Assembly (NCBI GenBank): GCA_040902445.1
Contig: JBBDXJ010000245.1
Span: 1-18,507 of the forward strand
Direction: 5' to 3'
DNA length: 18,507 nt
Source of the DNA: Chryseosolibacter sp040902445
Lineage (GTDB): Bacteria > Bacteroidota > Bacteroidia > Cytophagales > Cyclobacteriaceae
Shown: positions 7,159-14,886 of the stretch, piece after piece
How positions within the stretch are numbered: position 1 is the stretch's first letter
Layout: each line of letters starts with the position of its first letter
Program-made: the position numbers and the translations under genes
Notes under the pieces: generated by a model
Told to the model about the DNA's origin: nothing
Seen by the model: the letters and a program-made list of their open reading frames with translations, nothing else
Databases searched by the model: none

Positions 7159-8364
7159 ATGTTAAATAGGATATTAATGCCATCCGGAGGACAGACAACC
7201 GACGAACTCGTTATTCTTCAGTGGGAGAAAAAAGTCGGCGACCTTGTAAAGCGCGGAGACATCTTGTTTGAAATTGAAACCGACAAAGCGAATCTGACGG
7301 TAGAGAGCTACGCGGAAGGAACTCTTCTTGAAATCAGGTATGGCGATGGCGCTCATGTAAAAGTGGGTGAAACCGTAGCTTATATTGGAGCACCAACGGA
7401 TAAGGTGCCTTCAGAAGATGAGTATGAAGCCGCAACAGAAGAAAAACCATCCATTCAGGAAGCGTTGTCAGCAGAAACGAATTCAGTTGAAAGAAACCCA
7501 ACGTTATTAAAAGAAACCACAAGAATTTTTGCTTCTCCGCTTGCTAAAATGCAGGCGAGGGTCGAAAATATTAATCTTGGCGACGTTGCCAGTTTTATTT
7601 CGAAGAACCTGATCAAAAAAGATGACGTATCAAAATACCTGACACATTTAAGAAATGGAGGTAGCCCGGAGACTGGAGATTCTTATTTTATTGATGTGAC
7701 CTCTATGAGAAAGGCCATCGCAAGAAAGATGAAGGAAAGCGTATTGGTTTCTCCTCATTATATTATTTCTGTTGATATTGACATGACCGGGATCGTTAAA
7801 TTAAGACAAAAGTTGAACGATGGCATTTCCGGGGCCCATGTTAAAATATCGTACAGCGATTTCATCATGAAGGCCGTGGCAAAAGCTATCGCGTGGCACC
7901 CTCTTATTAATTCTACGTTTCAGGAAGACAGGATTAAAGTACACAAAAATGTGAATTTTGGATTTGCTATGGCAGTAGAATCCGGGATCGTAGCGCCCGT
8001 AATAAAGAATGTAAACAATAGATCACTTAGCGAAATTGCCCGGGCAGTTGCCGATAGCATTGAAAAAGTCAGAACCGGCAAGATCAATGAGTCAGATGTT
8101 TCCGGCGGAACGATCACCTTATCCAATCTCGGAATGTATGGAATGAAGGAATTCACGGCAATTATCAATCAGCCTGAAAGTTGCATTCTGGCTTTGGGGG
8201 CGATCATAGAAAAGCCTGTTTCGATTAACAGGAAAGTAGAAGTCAGAGACATTATGAACATCACCGCGTCATTCGATCATCGTGTAATTGATGGGGCCGT
8301 GGGCGCGGCTTTTCTTCAGGAAGTCAAAAAAACTCTAGAAGACCCTCACACGTTAGTCCATTGA
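7159..8364 (+). CDS. Dihydrolipoamide acyltransferase (E2) of the dehydrogenase complex
   Basis: Core enzyme that accepts the acyl group from E1 on its lipoyl arm and transfers it to CoA. It has 401 residues with one lipoyl domain (residues 1-80, lipoylated Lys43 in ETDKANL) and an acidic linker. A peripheral-subunit-binding-like segment follows (about 122-161, starting RIFASPLAK and ending KKDDVSKYL). The catalytic domain spans about 175-401, with active-site His374 and Asp378 in FDHRVIDG and a conserved NLGMYG segment. The binding-domain segment keeps its length, but the conserved GTGxxGRI loop is SFISKNLI (145-152) and the first conserved Arg is Lys130, so binding to a standard E3 may be weakened. 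No lipoamide dehydrogenase gene is in the window; E3 would have to come from elsewhere. It overlaps nothing and follows the aldolase by 10 bases. Confidence 0.92.
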   Translation: MLNRILMPSGGQTTDELVILQWEKKVGDLVKRGDILFEIETDKANLTVESYAEGTLLEIRYGDGAHVKVGETVAYIGAPTDKVPSEDEYEAATEEKPSIQEALSAETNSVERNPTLLKETTRIFASPLAKMQARVENINLGDVASFISKNLIKKDDVSKYLTHLRNGGSPETGDSYFIDVTSMRKAIARKMKESVLVSPHYIISVDIDMTGIVKLRQKLNDGISGAHVKISYSDFIMKAVAKAIAWHPLINSTFQEDRIKVHKNVNFGFAMAVESGIVAPVIKNVNNRSLSEIARAVADSIEKVRTGKINESDVSGGTITLSNLGMYGMKEFTAIINQPESCILALGAIIEKPVSINRKVEVRDIMNITASFDHRVIDGAVGAAFLQEVKKTLEDPHTLVH

Positions 8365-8383
8365 TTTTAAACAAAATGGAATT

Positions 8384-8485
8384 GTGCAAATAATCAATGC
8401 TGCCGGTATGGCACAAAGACACCGTGTGCCGAAGGAGTTCGGTGTGCAGGTCAAAGAAATGCATGTGGATTTAAGTGAAAAATAA
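8384..8485 (+). other. Short open frame or gene remnant between E2 and kinase
   Basis: The 138-base gap between E2 and the kinase holds a frame open from 8357 to a TAA at 8483-8485. Possible starts are GTG 8384 or ATG 8408. The translation (IINAAGMAQRHRVPKEFGV, then VKEMHVDLSEK) has ordinary protein-like composition rather than the look of random AT-rich sequence, but I do not recognise the family. It may be the C-terminal leftover of a deleted gene, a tiny protein, or chance. No good ribosome-binding site is visible. Confidence 0.3.
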
Positions 8486-8502
8486 TCAAAAATAATACGC
8501 GA

Positions 8503-9438
8503 ATGGCAGACATAGTTTGCGTAGGAATTCTTTGTGTTGATGCTTTAGGTAAACCAGTGGATAGTCTGCCGGAAAAAGGAAAACTAAAGATTGTTGATAA
8601 TATTTCACTTCAAATTGGCGGATGCGCTGCGAACGTTTCCATTTCCGTTGCCAAAATTGGTCTGCCAGTTTCTGTTATTGGTAGAATAGGAAATGATAAG
8701 TTGGGATTAATTTTACTCGATACGCTGAAAACTGAGAAGGTTGAAGTGAAAGGATTGAAAGTAGATCCTGCAGTTTCAACCTCTGCTTCTCTGGTGATGA
8801 TCTCCAATGACAGTGAACGGTCAATTGTTCATTCCATGGGCGCCAACCAGTATTTCTGTTTTGAAGACGTTGACCTCGACATTATCCGGAATTCCCGGAT
8901 ATTATTGATAGCGGGCACCTTTCTCATGCCGGGTTTTGATGGGCATGGAACTGAGAAATTATTAAAGTTTGCATCCGGGAACCGCGTACTGTGCTGCATG
9001 GATACCGCCTGGGATCCGAAAGGTGAGTGGATGAATAAAATCGAGATCTGTCTTCCCTATCTTGATTGGTTCATGCCCAGCTACGAAGAGGCCTGTAAGT
9101 TGAGCGACAAAACTGATCTGACAGAAATTGCGGAGCTCTTTTTCTCAAAGGGAGTAAAAAATGTAGTGATAAAGATGGACAAGCAGGGATGTTTTGTAAA
9201 GCCGCAGAATGAGAATGGTTTCTTAGTTCCGGCCTATAATCGGATTGACGTTAAAGATTCCTCCGGCGCTGGCGATTCGTTTTGCGCCGGTTTTATTGTG
9301 GGTCTTTATAACAAATGGGACGTAACAAAATGTGCTATGTTCGCCAATGCAGTTGGGGCACATTGCGTTATGGAAATCGGCACCACGAAAGGAATTAAGA
9401 GGATGGAGCAGATCCTGGCATTTATGAAGGATCATTGA
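8503..9438 (+). CDS. PfkB-family carbohydrate kinase
   Basis: Cytoplasmic ATP-dependent sugar kinase of the ribokinase/PfkB fold with 311 residues, the usual length. Landmarks are the substrate-binding N-terminus GGCAANVSISVAKIG from residue 39, IGNDKLG near 64, a central sheet region ending in FMPSYEEACKLS, and the C-terminal PfkB signature DSSGAGDSFCAG at 252-263, where Asp258 is the catalytic base. PfkB enzymes phosphorylate ribose, fructose, tagatose-6-phosphate, 2-keto-3-deoxygluconate, 5-dehydro-2-deoxygluconate and similar sugars; the sequence does not tell which. In this block it is the obvious supplier of the phosphorylated substrate for one or both aldolases. It follows E2 by 138 bases. 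A 6-bp hairpin begins directly after the stop codon. Confidence 0.92.
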   Translation: MADIVCVGILCVDALGKPVDSLPEKGKLKIVDNISLQIGGCAANVSISVAKIGLPVSVIGRIGNDKLGLILLDTLKTEKVEVKGLKVDPAVSTSASLVMISNDSERSIVHSMGANQYFCFEDVDLDIIRNSRILLIAGTFLMPGFDGHGTEKLLKFASGNRVLCCMDTAWDPKGEWMNKIEICLPYLDWFMPSYEEACKLSDKTDLTEIAELFFSKGVKNVVIKMDKQGCFVKPQNENGFLVPAYNRIDVKDSSGAGDSFCAGFIVGLYNKWDVTKCAMFANAVGAHCVMEIGTTKGIKRMEQILAFMKDH

Positions 9439-9454
9439 AGCAGGGAATCCTGCT
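9439..9454 (+). terminator. Small hairpin after the kinase stop
   Basis: AGCAGG-GAAT-CCTGCT is a perfect 6-bp stem with a 4-base loop directly after the TGA of the kinase gene. No run of T follows, so it may be a processing or stability element rather than an intrinsic terminator. Confidence 0.3.
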
Positions 9455-9674
9455 GATATTAAAGCCTGCCAGTTATCCCGAAAACATTTCTGATCCGCAA
9501 TCTGAAATCTCCTTAATGTAAGAATTCCAGCAAAGCAAGTACGGGGTGATTACCCGGAAATCACAAAAAATACTTTGTAGCGATATTACCTTCTTTGTGT
9601 TGATTGCATCTTTGTGGTTAAGTATTTAATAATGCCTATTTTTGGCGGCATACATGCAAAAGCCTCCGTTGCAC

Positions 9675-10391
9675 ATGAGAAAGAAAAAGACGATGCCCTT
9701 ATATAAAAAACTGATCGACGATCTGCGAAAGATGATAGATGAGGGTACTTATAAAAAAGGAGAATTGCTTCCTTCTGAAAATGATCTTTGCAGAACATAC
9801 CACACCACCAGGCCAACAGTCAGACAGGCTCTTTCAGGATTGACCAACTTAGGATACATTATAAGACAGAAGGGCAAGGGGAGTATCGTTTCGGAAACCA
9901 AAAGAGGACTCGGCATATTGTCAGTAAGCGGGGTGACTGCTGGTGTAGGGGATCAGAATTTAAAGACTCTGATTCTCAAAAAACCAACCAAACAGCCCTG
10001 GCCCCTGGTTCTTTTACCAGAGGTAACCGACGAAGAAAAGAAAGCAGGATGTATCTATTTCACAAGAGTAAGATACATCAACAATGTTCCGGTGCTTTAT
10101 GAAGAGACTTTCATTACAGACCTTCACCTGCCGCGTTTTACAAGCAGGAATCTCGAAGACAGGTCGTTCCTCAAAATACTGAATGAACAGTATCAGATCG
10201 AAGTGGTCGGCGGTGAACAAAAGATATGGGCGATCAATACAGGTAAGACGATCAGTAAAATCCTTAAGCTGCGGGTAGATAGCCCTATCGTCCACATGAA
10301 AAGGAAACTTAAAACGAATACCAGAGATCTCAACATTTATTCCTGGTTATTTTGTAATACAGAAAATCATTTCCTCCACGACCTGTTTTAA
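9675..10391 (+). CDS. GntR-family transcriptional regulator, HutC subfamily (UTRA domain)
   Basis: DNA-binding repressor or activator responding to a sugar or sugar phosphate. With the ATG at 9675 it has 238 residues; in-frame ATGs at 9654 and 9693 are alternatives, and I prefer 9675 because the family starts a few residues before PLYKKL. The N-terminal winged helix shows KKGELLPSENDL, TYHTTRPTVRQAL and LGYIIRQKGKGSIV. The C-terminal UTRA effector domain spans roughly residues 95-235, with YFTRVRYINNVPVLYEETFI and SPIVHMKRK. HutC-type proteins bind palindromes with a GTnTAnAC-like core, matching the sites at 813, 4171 and 10474. No such site is seen directly before this gene, so it may be read with the kinase operon or from its own weak promoter. 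The ligand is probably a pathway intermediate. Confidence 0.9.
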   Translation: MRKKKTMPLYKKLIDDLRKMIDEGTYKKGELLPSENDLCRTYHTTRPTVRQALSGLTNLGYIIRQKGKGSIVSETKRGLGILSVSGVTAGVGDQNLKTLILKKPTKQPWPLVLLPEVTDEEKKAGCIYFTRVRYINNVPVLYEETFITDLHLPRFTSRNLEDRSFLKILNEQYQIEVVGGEQKIWAINTGKTISKILKLRVDSPIVHMKRKLKTNTRDLNIYSWLFCNTENHFLHDLF

Positions 10392-10473
10392 AAAACCGCT
10401 TTCTATAGAGATTGTTGATTGACCGGACAAGAATTTTCCCTTGGGTCAGAGGATCGGAATTTAACCTTATATA

Positions 10474-10489
10474 TCTTGTATATACAAGT
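10474..10489. promoter_or_regulatory. Palindromic operator, copy 3
   Basis: TCTTGTATATACAAGT contains the same perfect 14-bp palindrome CTTGTATATACAAG as the site at 4171. It is placed between the regulator gene and the aldolase/dehydrogenase fusion and overlaps the likely -33 promoter element at 10476-10478, which fits repression by the neighbouring GntR protein. Confidence 0.82.
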
Positions 10490-10507
10490 TAAAAAAACAT
10501 ATCTTTG
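10476..10507 (+). promoter_or_regulatory. Bacteroidota-type promoter of the aldolase/SDR gene
   Basis: TTG at 10476-10478 as -33 element, 21-base spacer, and TATCTTTG at 10500-10507, an exact match to the -7 consensus TAnnTTTG. Transcription would start near 10514, about 15 bases before the ATG at 10529. This excludes the in-frame TTG at 10505 as start codon for this transcript. The -33 lies within the operator. Confidence 0.55.
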
Positions 10508-10528
10508 AAACGTTCCAAAAAAAGATTT

Positions 10529-12475
10529 ATGCCGTTAGACAATAAAGCGCTCATTTCTTCCCGGGTCCATACTTCGCGCCTGCTTGGTCAAAATAAATCG
10601 CTGGTTCTCCATGGCGGCGGAAACACTTCAGTAAAAATTACAGAAAAAAATATTGTGGGGGAAGAGGAGGAAATACTTTATGTAAAAGGAAGCGGTTGGG
10701 ACCTGGAGACGATCAATGCTGAAGGTTTTTCTCCGGTACGCCTGGAACATCTTAAAGCCTTGGCTGAATTGCCGGCATTGTCAGATTCTGTAATGGTGAA
10801 TGAGCTAATAACTCATTTGACCCGGAGTTCTGCGCCGGTACCCTCCGTTGAAGCGATATTGCATGCTATTATACCCTACAAGTATGTGGATCACACGCAT
10901 GCAGACGCAGTGGTGGCAATTACAAATTCCGTTGATGGTGAGAACATTATAAGGAAGATTTATGGCGGCCGGATTCTGGTTGTTCCTTATATTATGCCAG
11001 GATTTGACCTTTCGCGTCTGTGTGCTTTAATCATCAAAGAACACCTCACTGACGACATGATCGGAATGGTATTGTTAAAGCACGGAATTTTTTCTTTTGG
11101 CAACACGGCAGAGGAGTCATACAATAGGATGATCGAACTCGTGGGCCAGGCCGAAGATTTTATTTCTAAGAATACTAAAAAGCATCCGGCCGGCAATGAA
11201 ATGCCTGGAAAGAAAAACGTCAGTTTAGAGCTTGCACAGTTAAGGTTGTCAATTTCAAAGGTTGCGGGATTTCCTGTCATCATGAAAAGTTTCCGGGATG
11301 AAAAAAGTATTGGATTCAGCAATCACCCTGACGTAAATGTGATTTCGCGACAGGGGCCCGCCACACCTGATCATGTGATCCGTACCAAACGTCTGCCTAT
11401 GGTGGGCAGAGATGTCAAGGAATATATTGAAGAATACAAAAGATACTTCAATGAAAATGAACCTTTGGCAAAGGATAGAAAAACGATGCTGGATCCTGCG
11501 CCACGTGTTATTCTTGACCCGGAATTAGGGCTATGCACAATTGGTAAAACACCCAGGGATGCGCAGATTGTAGCGGACATTTATTCCCACACGATAGACA
11601 TTATTCTGTGGTCAACGCAATTGGGTGGTTACCGCGCATTGCCTGCAAAAGATATTTTTGACGTGGAATATTGGGAACTTGAACAGTCAAAGATACTTAA
11701 AGCAGGTAAGCTTCCTGTTTTTGCCGGCGAAGTTGCGTTGGTAACAGGAGCGGCATCGGGCATTGGAAAAGCATGCCTGCAATCTTTCCTTAAAAGAGGT
11801 TCAGCCGTGGTTGGACTCGATGTGAATCCTTCGATCAAAAATCTTTTTCAAAGCGAGGCGTTCTTAGGCTTACAGTGCGATGTAACCTCTGAACAGCAGA
11901 TAAAGGAAGCAATAGATAAAACCATTCACACTTTCGGAGGGCTGGACATGTTGGTACTCAACGCTGGTATTTTTCCGAAAAGTAGTCTATTTGATTCCAT
12001 TCCATTGAATGATTGTAAAACGGTTATGCAGATAAACCTCGATGCAAATCTGGTGTTGATGCGGGAAGCCTACTCATATTTAAGATCTGCGCCAAATGGC
12101 GGCCGGGTGGTCATCATAGGCTCCAAAAACGTGTCCGCACCCGGGCCCGGCGCTGCAGCATATTCTGCATCCAAAGCGGCACTGAATCAACTTGCGAGAG
12201 TAGCTGCCCTGGAATGGGGCCGGGACAATATCCGGGTAAATTCGATCCACCCAAATGCAGTCTTTGATACTGGCATCTGGTCAGAGGAAGTGCTGGCAAC
12301 ACGCGCCGCAAATTATGGACTCTCCGTTGAAGATTATAAGAAAAATAACGTTCTCCAAACCACCATTACGAGTAATGATGTGAGTGAGTTGGCAATAGAA
12401 TTATGCGGGCCGTTGTTTTCAAAAACGACAGGCGCTCAGATACCGGTGGACGGTGGCAATGAAAGAGTTATTTGA
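10529..12475 (+). CDS. Bifunctional class II aldolase / short-chain dehydrogenase (RhaEW/YuxG-like)
   Basis: Fusion of 649 residues. The N-terminal part (about 1-390) is a class II aldolase/adducin domain with LHGGGNTSVK at 27-36, catalytic Glu108 in VEAILH, zinc ligands His122 and His124 in DHTHAD, and a third His in LLKHGIFSFG. The C-terminal part (about 400-649) is a short-chain dehydrogenase with TGAASGIG at 406-413, NAGIF, and the catalytic YSASK at 545-549, ending in the family-typical NAVFDTGIW and SVEDYKKNN segments. The architecture matches proteins that split rhamnulose-1-phosphate into dihydroxyacetone phosphate and lactaldehyde and oxidise the lactaldehyde. No rhamnose isomerase or rhamnulokinase is in the window, so another deoxyketose phosphate is possible. 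I place the start at the ATG 10529 because a -7 promoter box covers the upstream TTG at 10505. Confidence 0.88.
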   Translation: MPLDNKALISSRVHTSRLLGQNKSLVLHGGGNTSVKITEKNIVGEEEEILYVKGSGWDLETINAEGFSPVRLEHLKALAELPALSDSVMVNELITHLTRSSAPVPSVEAILHAIIPYKYVDHTHADAVVAITNSVDGENIIRKIYGGRILVVPYIMPGFDLSRLCALIIKEHLTDDMIGMVLLKHGIFSFGNTAEESYNRMIELVGQAEDFISKNTKKHPAGNEMPGKKNVSLELAQLRLSISKVAGFPVIMKSFRDEKSIGFSNHPDVNVISRQGPATPDHVIRTKRLPMVGRDVKEYIEEYKRYFNENEPLAKDRKTMLDPAPRVILDPELGLCTIGKTPRDAQIVADIYSHTIDIILWSTQLGGYRALPAKDIFDVEYWELEQSKILKAGKLPVFAGEVALVTGAASGIGKACLQSFLKRGSAVVGLDVNPSIKNLFQSEAFLGLQCDVTSEQQIKEAIDKTIHTFGGLDMLVLNAGIFPKSSLFDSIPLNDCKTVMQINLDANLVLMREAYSYLRSAPNGGRVVIIGSKNVSAPGPGAAAYSASKAALNQLARVAALEWGRDNIRVNSIHPNAVFDTGIWSEEVLATRAANYGLSVEDYKKNNVLQTTITSNDVSELAIELCGPLFSKTTGAQIPVDGGNERVI

Positions 12476-12482
12476 CACAGAG

Positions 12483-12525
12483 TAAAGGGACTTCCGGTAA
12501 GGAAACCGCATTATTGAACCCTTTA
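12483..12525 (+). terminator. Possible stem-loop between the aldolase/SDR and GH92 genes
   Basis: TAAAGGG (12483-12489) can pair with CCCTTTA (12519-12525). A smaller TTCC/GGAA stem is nested inside. No T-run follows directly, so termination is uncertain. The element is consistent with the next gene having its own promoter. Confidence 0.25.
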
Positions 12526-12560
12526 ACATATGCAACGGCTCGCCACAGCTTTCTGCTGAC

Positions 12561-12592
12561 TTTGAATTCTAGCTTGATATATTCTAGTTGTG
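12561..12592 (+). promoter_or_regulatory. Bacteroidota-type promoter for the GH92-MFS operon
   Basis: TTTG at 12561-12564, 20-base spacer, TAGTTGTG at 12585-12592 (one mismatch to TAnnTTTG). Transcription would start near 12599, leaving a short leader before the ATG at 12626. It overlaps the in-frame GTG at 12590, which is therefore an unlikely start. No GntR palindrome is present here. Confidence 0.45.
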
Positions 12593-12625
12593 GTGAATAA
12601 GACTAACCTTGTAAATCGATCTTTA

Positions 12626-14854
12626 ATGAATTTACATTACAGAATTCTCCCTTTCTTGTTGTTGTGGTGCCTGGAACTGCGGGGACAGGAACAACAATCT
12701 AACCTGGAATATGTAGATCCGACCATTGGAACTGTTGGAATTATACTTGCCCCTGCGCCGCCTACAGTTCATTTACCTAACAGTATGCTAAGGGTTGTAC
12801 CAGCGCGCAAAGATCAACTCGATGATCAGATCAGTCATTTTCCCTTAACTGTAACCTCTCATCGTATTTCATCCGTATTTGCAGTGATGGCAATCAGTGG
12901 AAAAGATGATGAATCCGTCTGGAATCGGAAACTGGAATATGCCGGTGAAACGATCACTCCTTATTATTATTCAACAACCTTTGAAGATACTGGCGACAGC
13001 ATAGAATTTACTCCGGCAGCGAAAAGCGGATATTTTCGTTTCCATTTTTCAGGCAATGCTAATAAACATTTTTTGAGAGTGGGCCTTAGCCGCGACAGCG
13101 GCTCTGTGTCCGTGAATGGAAAAAGAACTATTTCAGGTACAGAATTTTTCTCTGGCATGCGCGCATTTTTCTATGCTGAACTTGACACAGATATTTCTTC
13201 GGTTGCATACCGGCATTCAACCAGGCAAAAACAGCTTTTGGCTTTTTTCGGGAACAGTCCAAAGAGTGTTTCATTCAGGTATGGTATATCGTTTATCAGC
13301 ATCGAGCAGGCAAAGCAAAATCTCTTAAACGAAATTCCGCAATGGGATTTCCAAAAACTCAAAAATGATGCATACAAAAAATGGGACCAGGTCATGTCTC
13401 AGATAAATGTTAAAGGCGGATCCAATGCTCACAAAAGAATTTTTTACTCGGCACTCTACCGGTGTTATGAAAGGATGGTGGATATTAATGAGTACGGAAA
13501 ATACTATTCAGCTTACGATCAAAGAATACACGAATCTTCTGAACCATTTTTTGTCGATAGCTGGATCTATGATTTCAGTATCGCGCTGGGTCCCCTGCAA
13601 ATGATCCTGAATCCTGAAATGGAGGTCGACAAAATAAAATCTTACATAAAAATGTACGAACAGGGTGGCTGGATGCCTTCCTTCGCATTAATTGATGGTG
13701 ACTGGCCTGCAATGACGGGCAATTACACCGCCGTATGGATGGCTGATGCCTGGTTTAAAGGATTAACAAATTTTGATGTTAAAAAAGCTTATGAAGGATT
13801 AAAGAAGAATTCTCTTGAGGCGACTGTGTTACCCTGGCGGAATGGTCCGGGAAATTCATCCCTGGATATTTTTTATAACAAGCATGGGTATATTCCTGGT
13901 TTGTATCCTGGAGAAAAAGAGACGGTGAATGAGGTGAGTGATGCATGGGAAAAAAGACAATCTGTATCAGTCACCCTGGAGAGTAGCTACAGTGACTGGT
14001 GTATCGCACAGCTGGCCGAGCCAAGCGGAAACCTGAAAGATAAAACCCTCTTTTTAAAAAGAGCGTTCAATTATCGCAACGTTTTCCGTGCTGATAAAGG
14101 ATTCATGTGGCCAAAAGATTCCGTGGGAAAGTGGATCGAACCTTTTAACCCCAAGTCTGCCGGCCGGGAATATTTTACTGAAAACAATGCTTACACCTTC
14201 AACTGGCACGTAAAACATGATCTGAATGGACTCTTTAAACTTATGGGCGGAAGAGAGGCGTCAATCGATAAGCTCGATCAATTGTTCAGGGAAGATCTGG
14301 GCCAGCCAAAATTCCGGTTCTGGATTACACAACCAGATGCATCGGGACTGGTGGGTCAATTTCCAATGGGAAATGAAACAAGTTTTTTTATTCCCTATCT
14401 ATATAATTATTTGGGCGCACCCTGGCGAACGCAAAAACGAATCCGGTTTCTTCTCGATACCTGGTTCACCGACAATTATTTTGGATATCCCGGCGATGAA
14501 GATGGTGGAGGAATGGCCTCTTTCGTAGTTCTTTCTATGATGGGATTCTTTCCTGTTACTCCGGGAATTCCGGTATACAACATTGGTAGCCCGGTATTTG
14601 AAGAAATTTCGATCAGACTCCCTAACAACAAGAAGTTTACTATCGAGGCGAAAAATAATTCGGATTCCAATAAATACATACAGCGTTCTTTACTTAATGG
14701 CAATCCCTTGAATAGACCGTGGTTTAAACATGATGAACTGATGCACGGTGGAACCTTGTCTTTCATAATGGGAAGCAAACCCAATAAAGCATGGGGTAAT
14801 AAAGAAAGTGATTCGCCTCCTTCAAGTATGTATTTCCAGCCAGCAAATGATTAG
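12626..14854 (+). CDS. GH92-family glycosidase, divergent clade (exported)
   Basis: Predicted calcium-dependent inverting alpha-mannosidase-type enzyme of 742 residues. The ATG at 12626 begins a signal peptide (hydrophobic FLLLWCLEL, likely cleaved after LRGQ). The N-terminal beta-sandwich domain starts YVDPTIGTVG and continues with PTVHLPNSMLR and DDQISHFPLT. The catalytic (alpha/alpha)6 part has FFVDSWIYDF, the probable general-acid Glu519 in FTENNAYTFNW, MGNETSFFIPYLYNY near 581-595, and the metal/base Asp pair 624 and 626 in PGDEDGGGM. It ends with VTPGIPVYNIGSPVF. The usual EGNxW acid motif is ENNAY, and the His-Glu pair associated with alpha-1,2 specificity is not found at the expected place. 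The linkage cut probably differs from that of the GH92 next door. It begins its own operon with the second GH92 and the MFS gene. Confidence 0.87.
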   Translation: MNLHYRILPFLLLWCLELRGQEQQSNLEYVDPTIGTVGIILAPAPPTVHLPNSMLRVVPARKDQLDDQISHFPLTVTSHRISSVFAVMAISGKDDESVWNRKLEYAGETITPYYYSTTFEDTGDSIEFTPAAKSGYFRFHFSGNANKHFLRVGLSRDSGSVSVNGKRTISGTEFFSGMRAFFYAELDTDISSVAYRHSTRQKQLLAFFGNSPKSVSFRYGISFISIEQAKQNLLNEIPQWDFQKLKNDAYKKWDQVMSQINVKGGSNAHKRIFYSALYRCYERMVDINEYGKYYSAYDQRIHESSEPFFVDSWIYDFSIALGPLQMILNPEMEVDKIKSYIKMYEQGGWMPSFALIDGDWPAMTGNYTAVWMADAWFKGLTNFDVKKAYEGLKKNSLEATVLPWRNGPGNSSLDIFYNKHGYIPGLYPGEKETVNEVSDAWEKRQSVSVTLESSYSDWCIAQLAEPSGNLKDKTLFLKRAFNYRNVFRADKGFMWPKDSVGKWIEPFNPKSAGREYFTENNAYTFNWHVKHDLNGLFKLMGGREASIDKLDQLFREDLGQPKFRFWITQPDASGLVGQFPMGNETSFFIPYLYNYLGAPWRTQKRIRFLLDTWFTDNYFGYPGDEDGGGMASFVVLSMMGFFPVTPGIPVYNIGSPVFEEISIRLPNNKKFTIEAKNNSDSNKYIQRSLLNGNPLNRPWFKHDELMHGGTLSFIMGSKPNKAWGNKESDSPPSSMYFQPAND

Positions 14855-14886
14855 AAAAGGCTGTTAAAAACGAAAAATAATTTCAT

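Noticed and set aside
10505..10528. TTG start for the aldolase/SDR fusion
   Set aside because: Overlaps the TATCTTTG promoter box; the family pattern begins after ATG 10529.
12572..12587. CTTGATATATTCTAG before the GH92 genes as a fourth operator
   Set aside because: Needs an insertion to align, and the GTATATAC core is absent.
12590..12625. GTG start adding 12 residues to the first GH92
   Set aside because: It falls in the predicted -7 box, and the signal peptide begins properly at ATG 12626.
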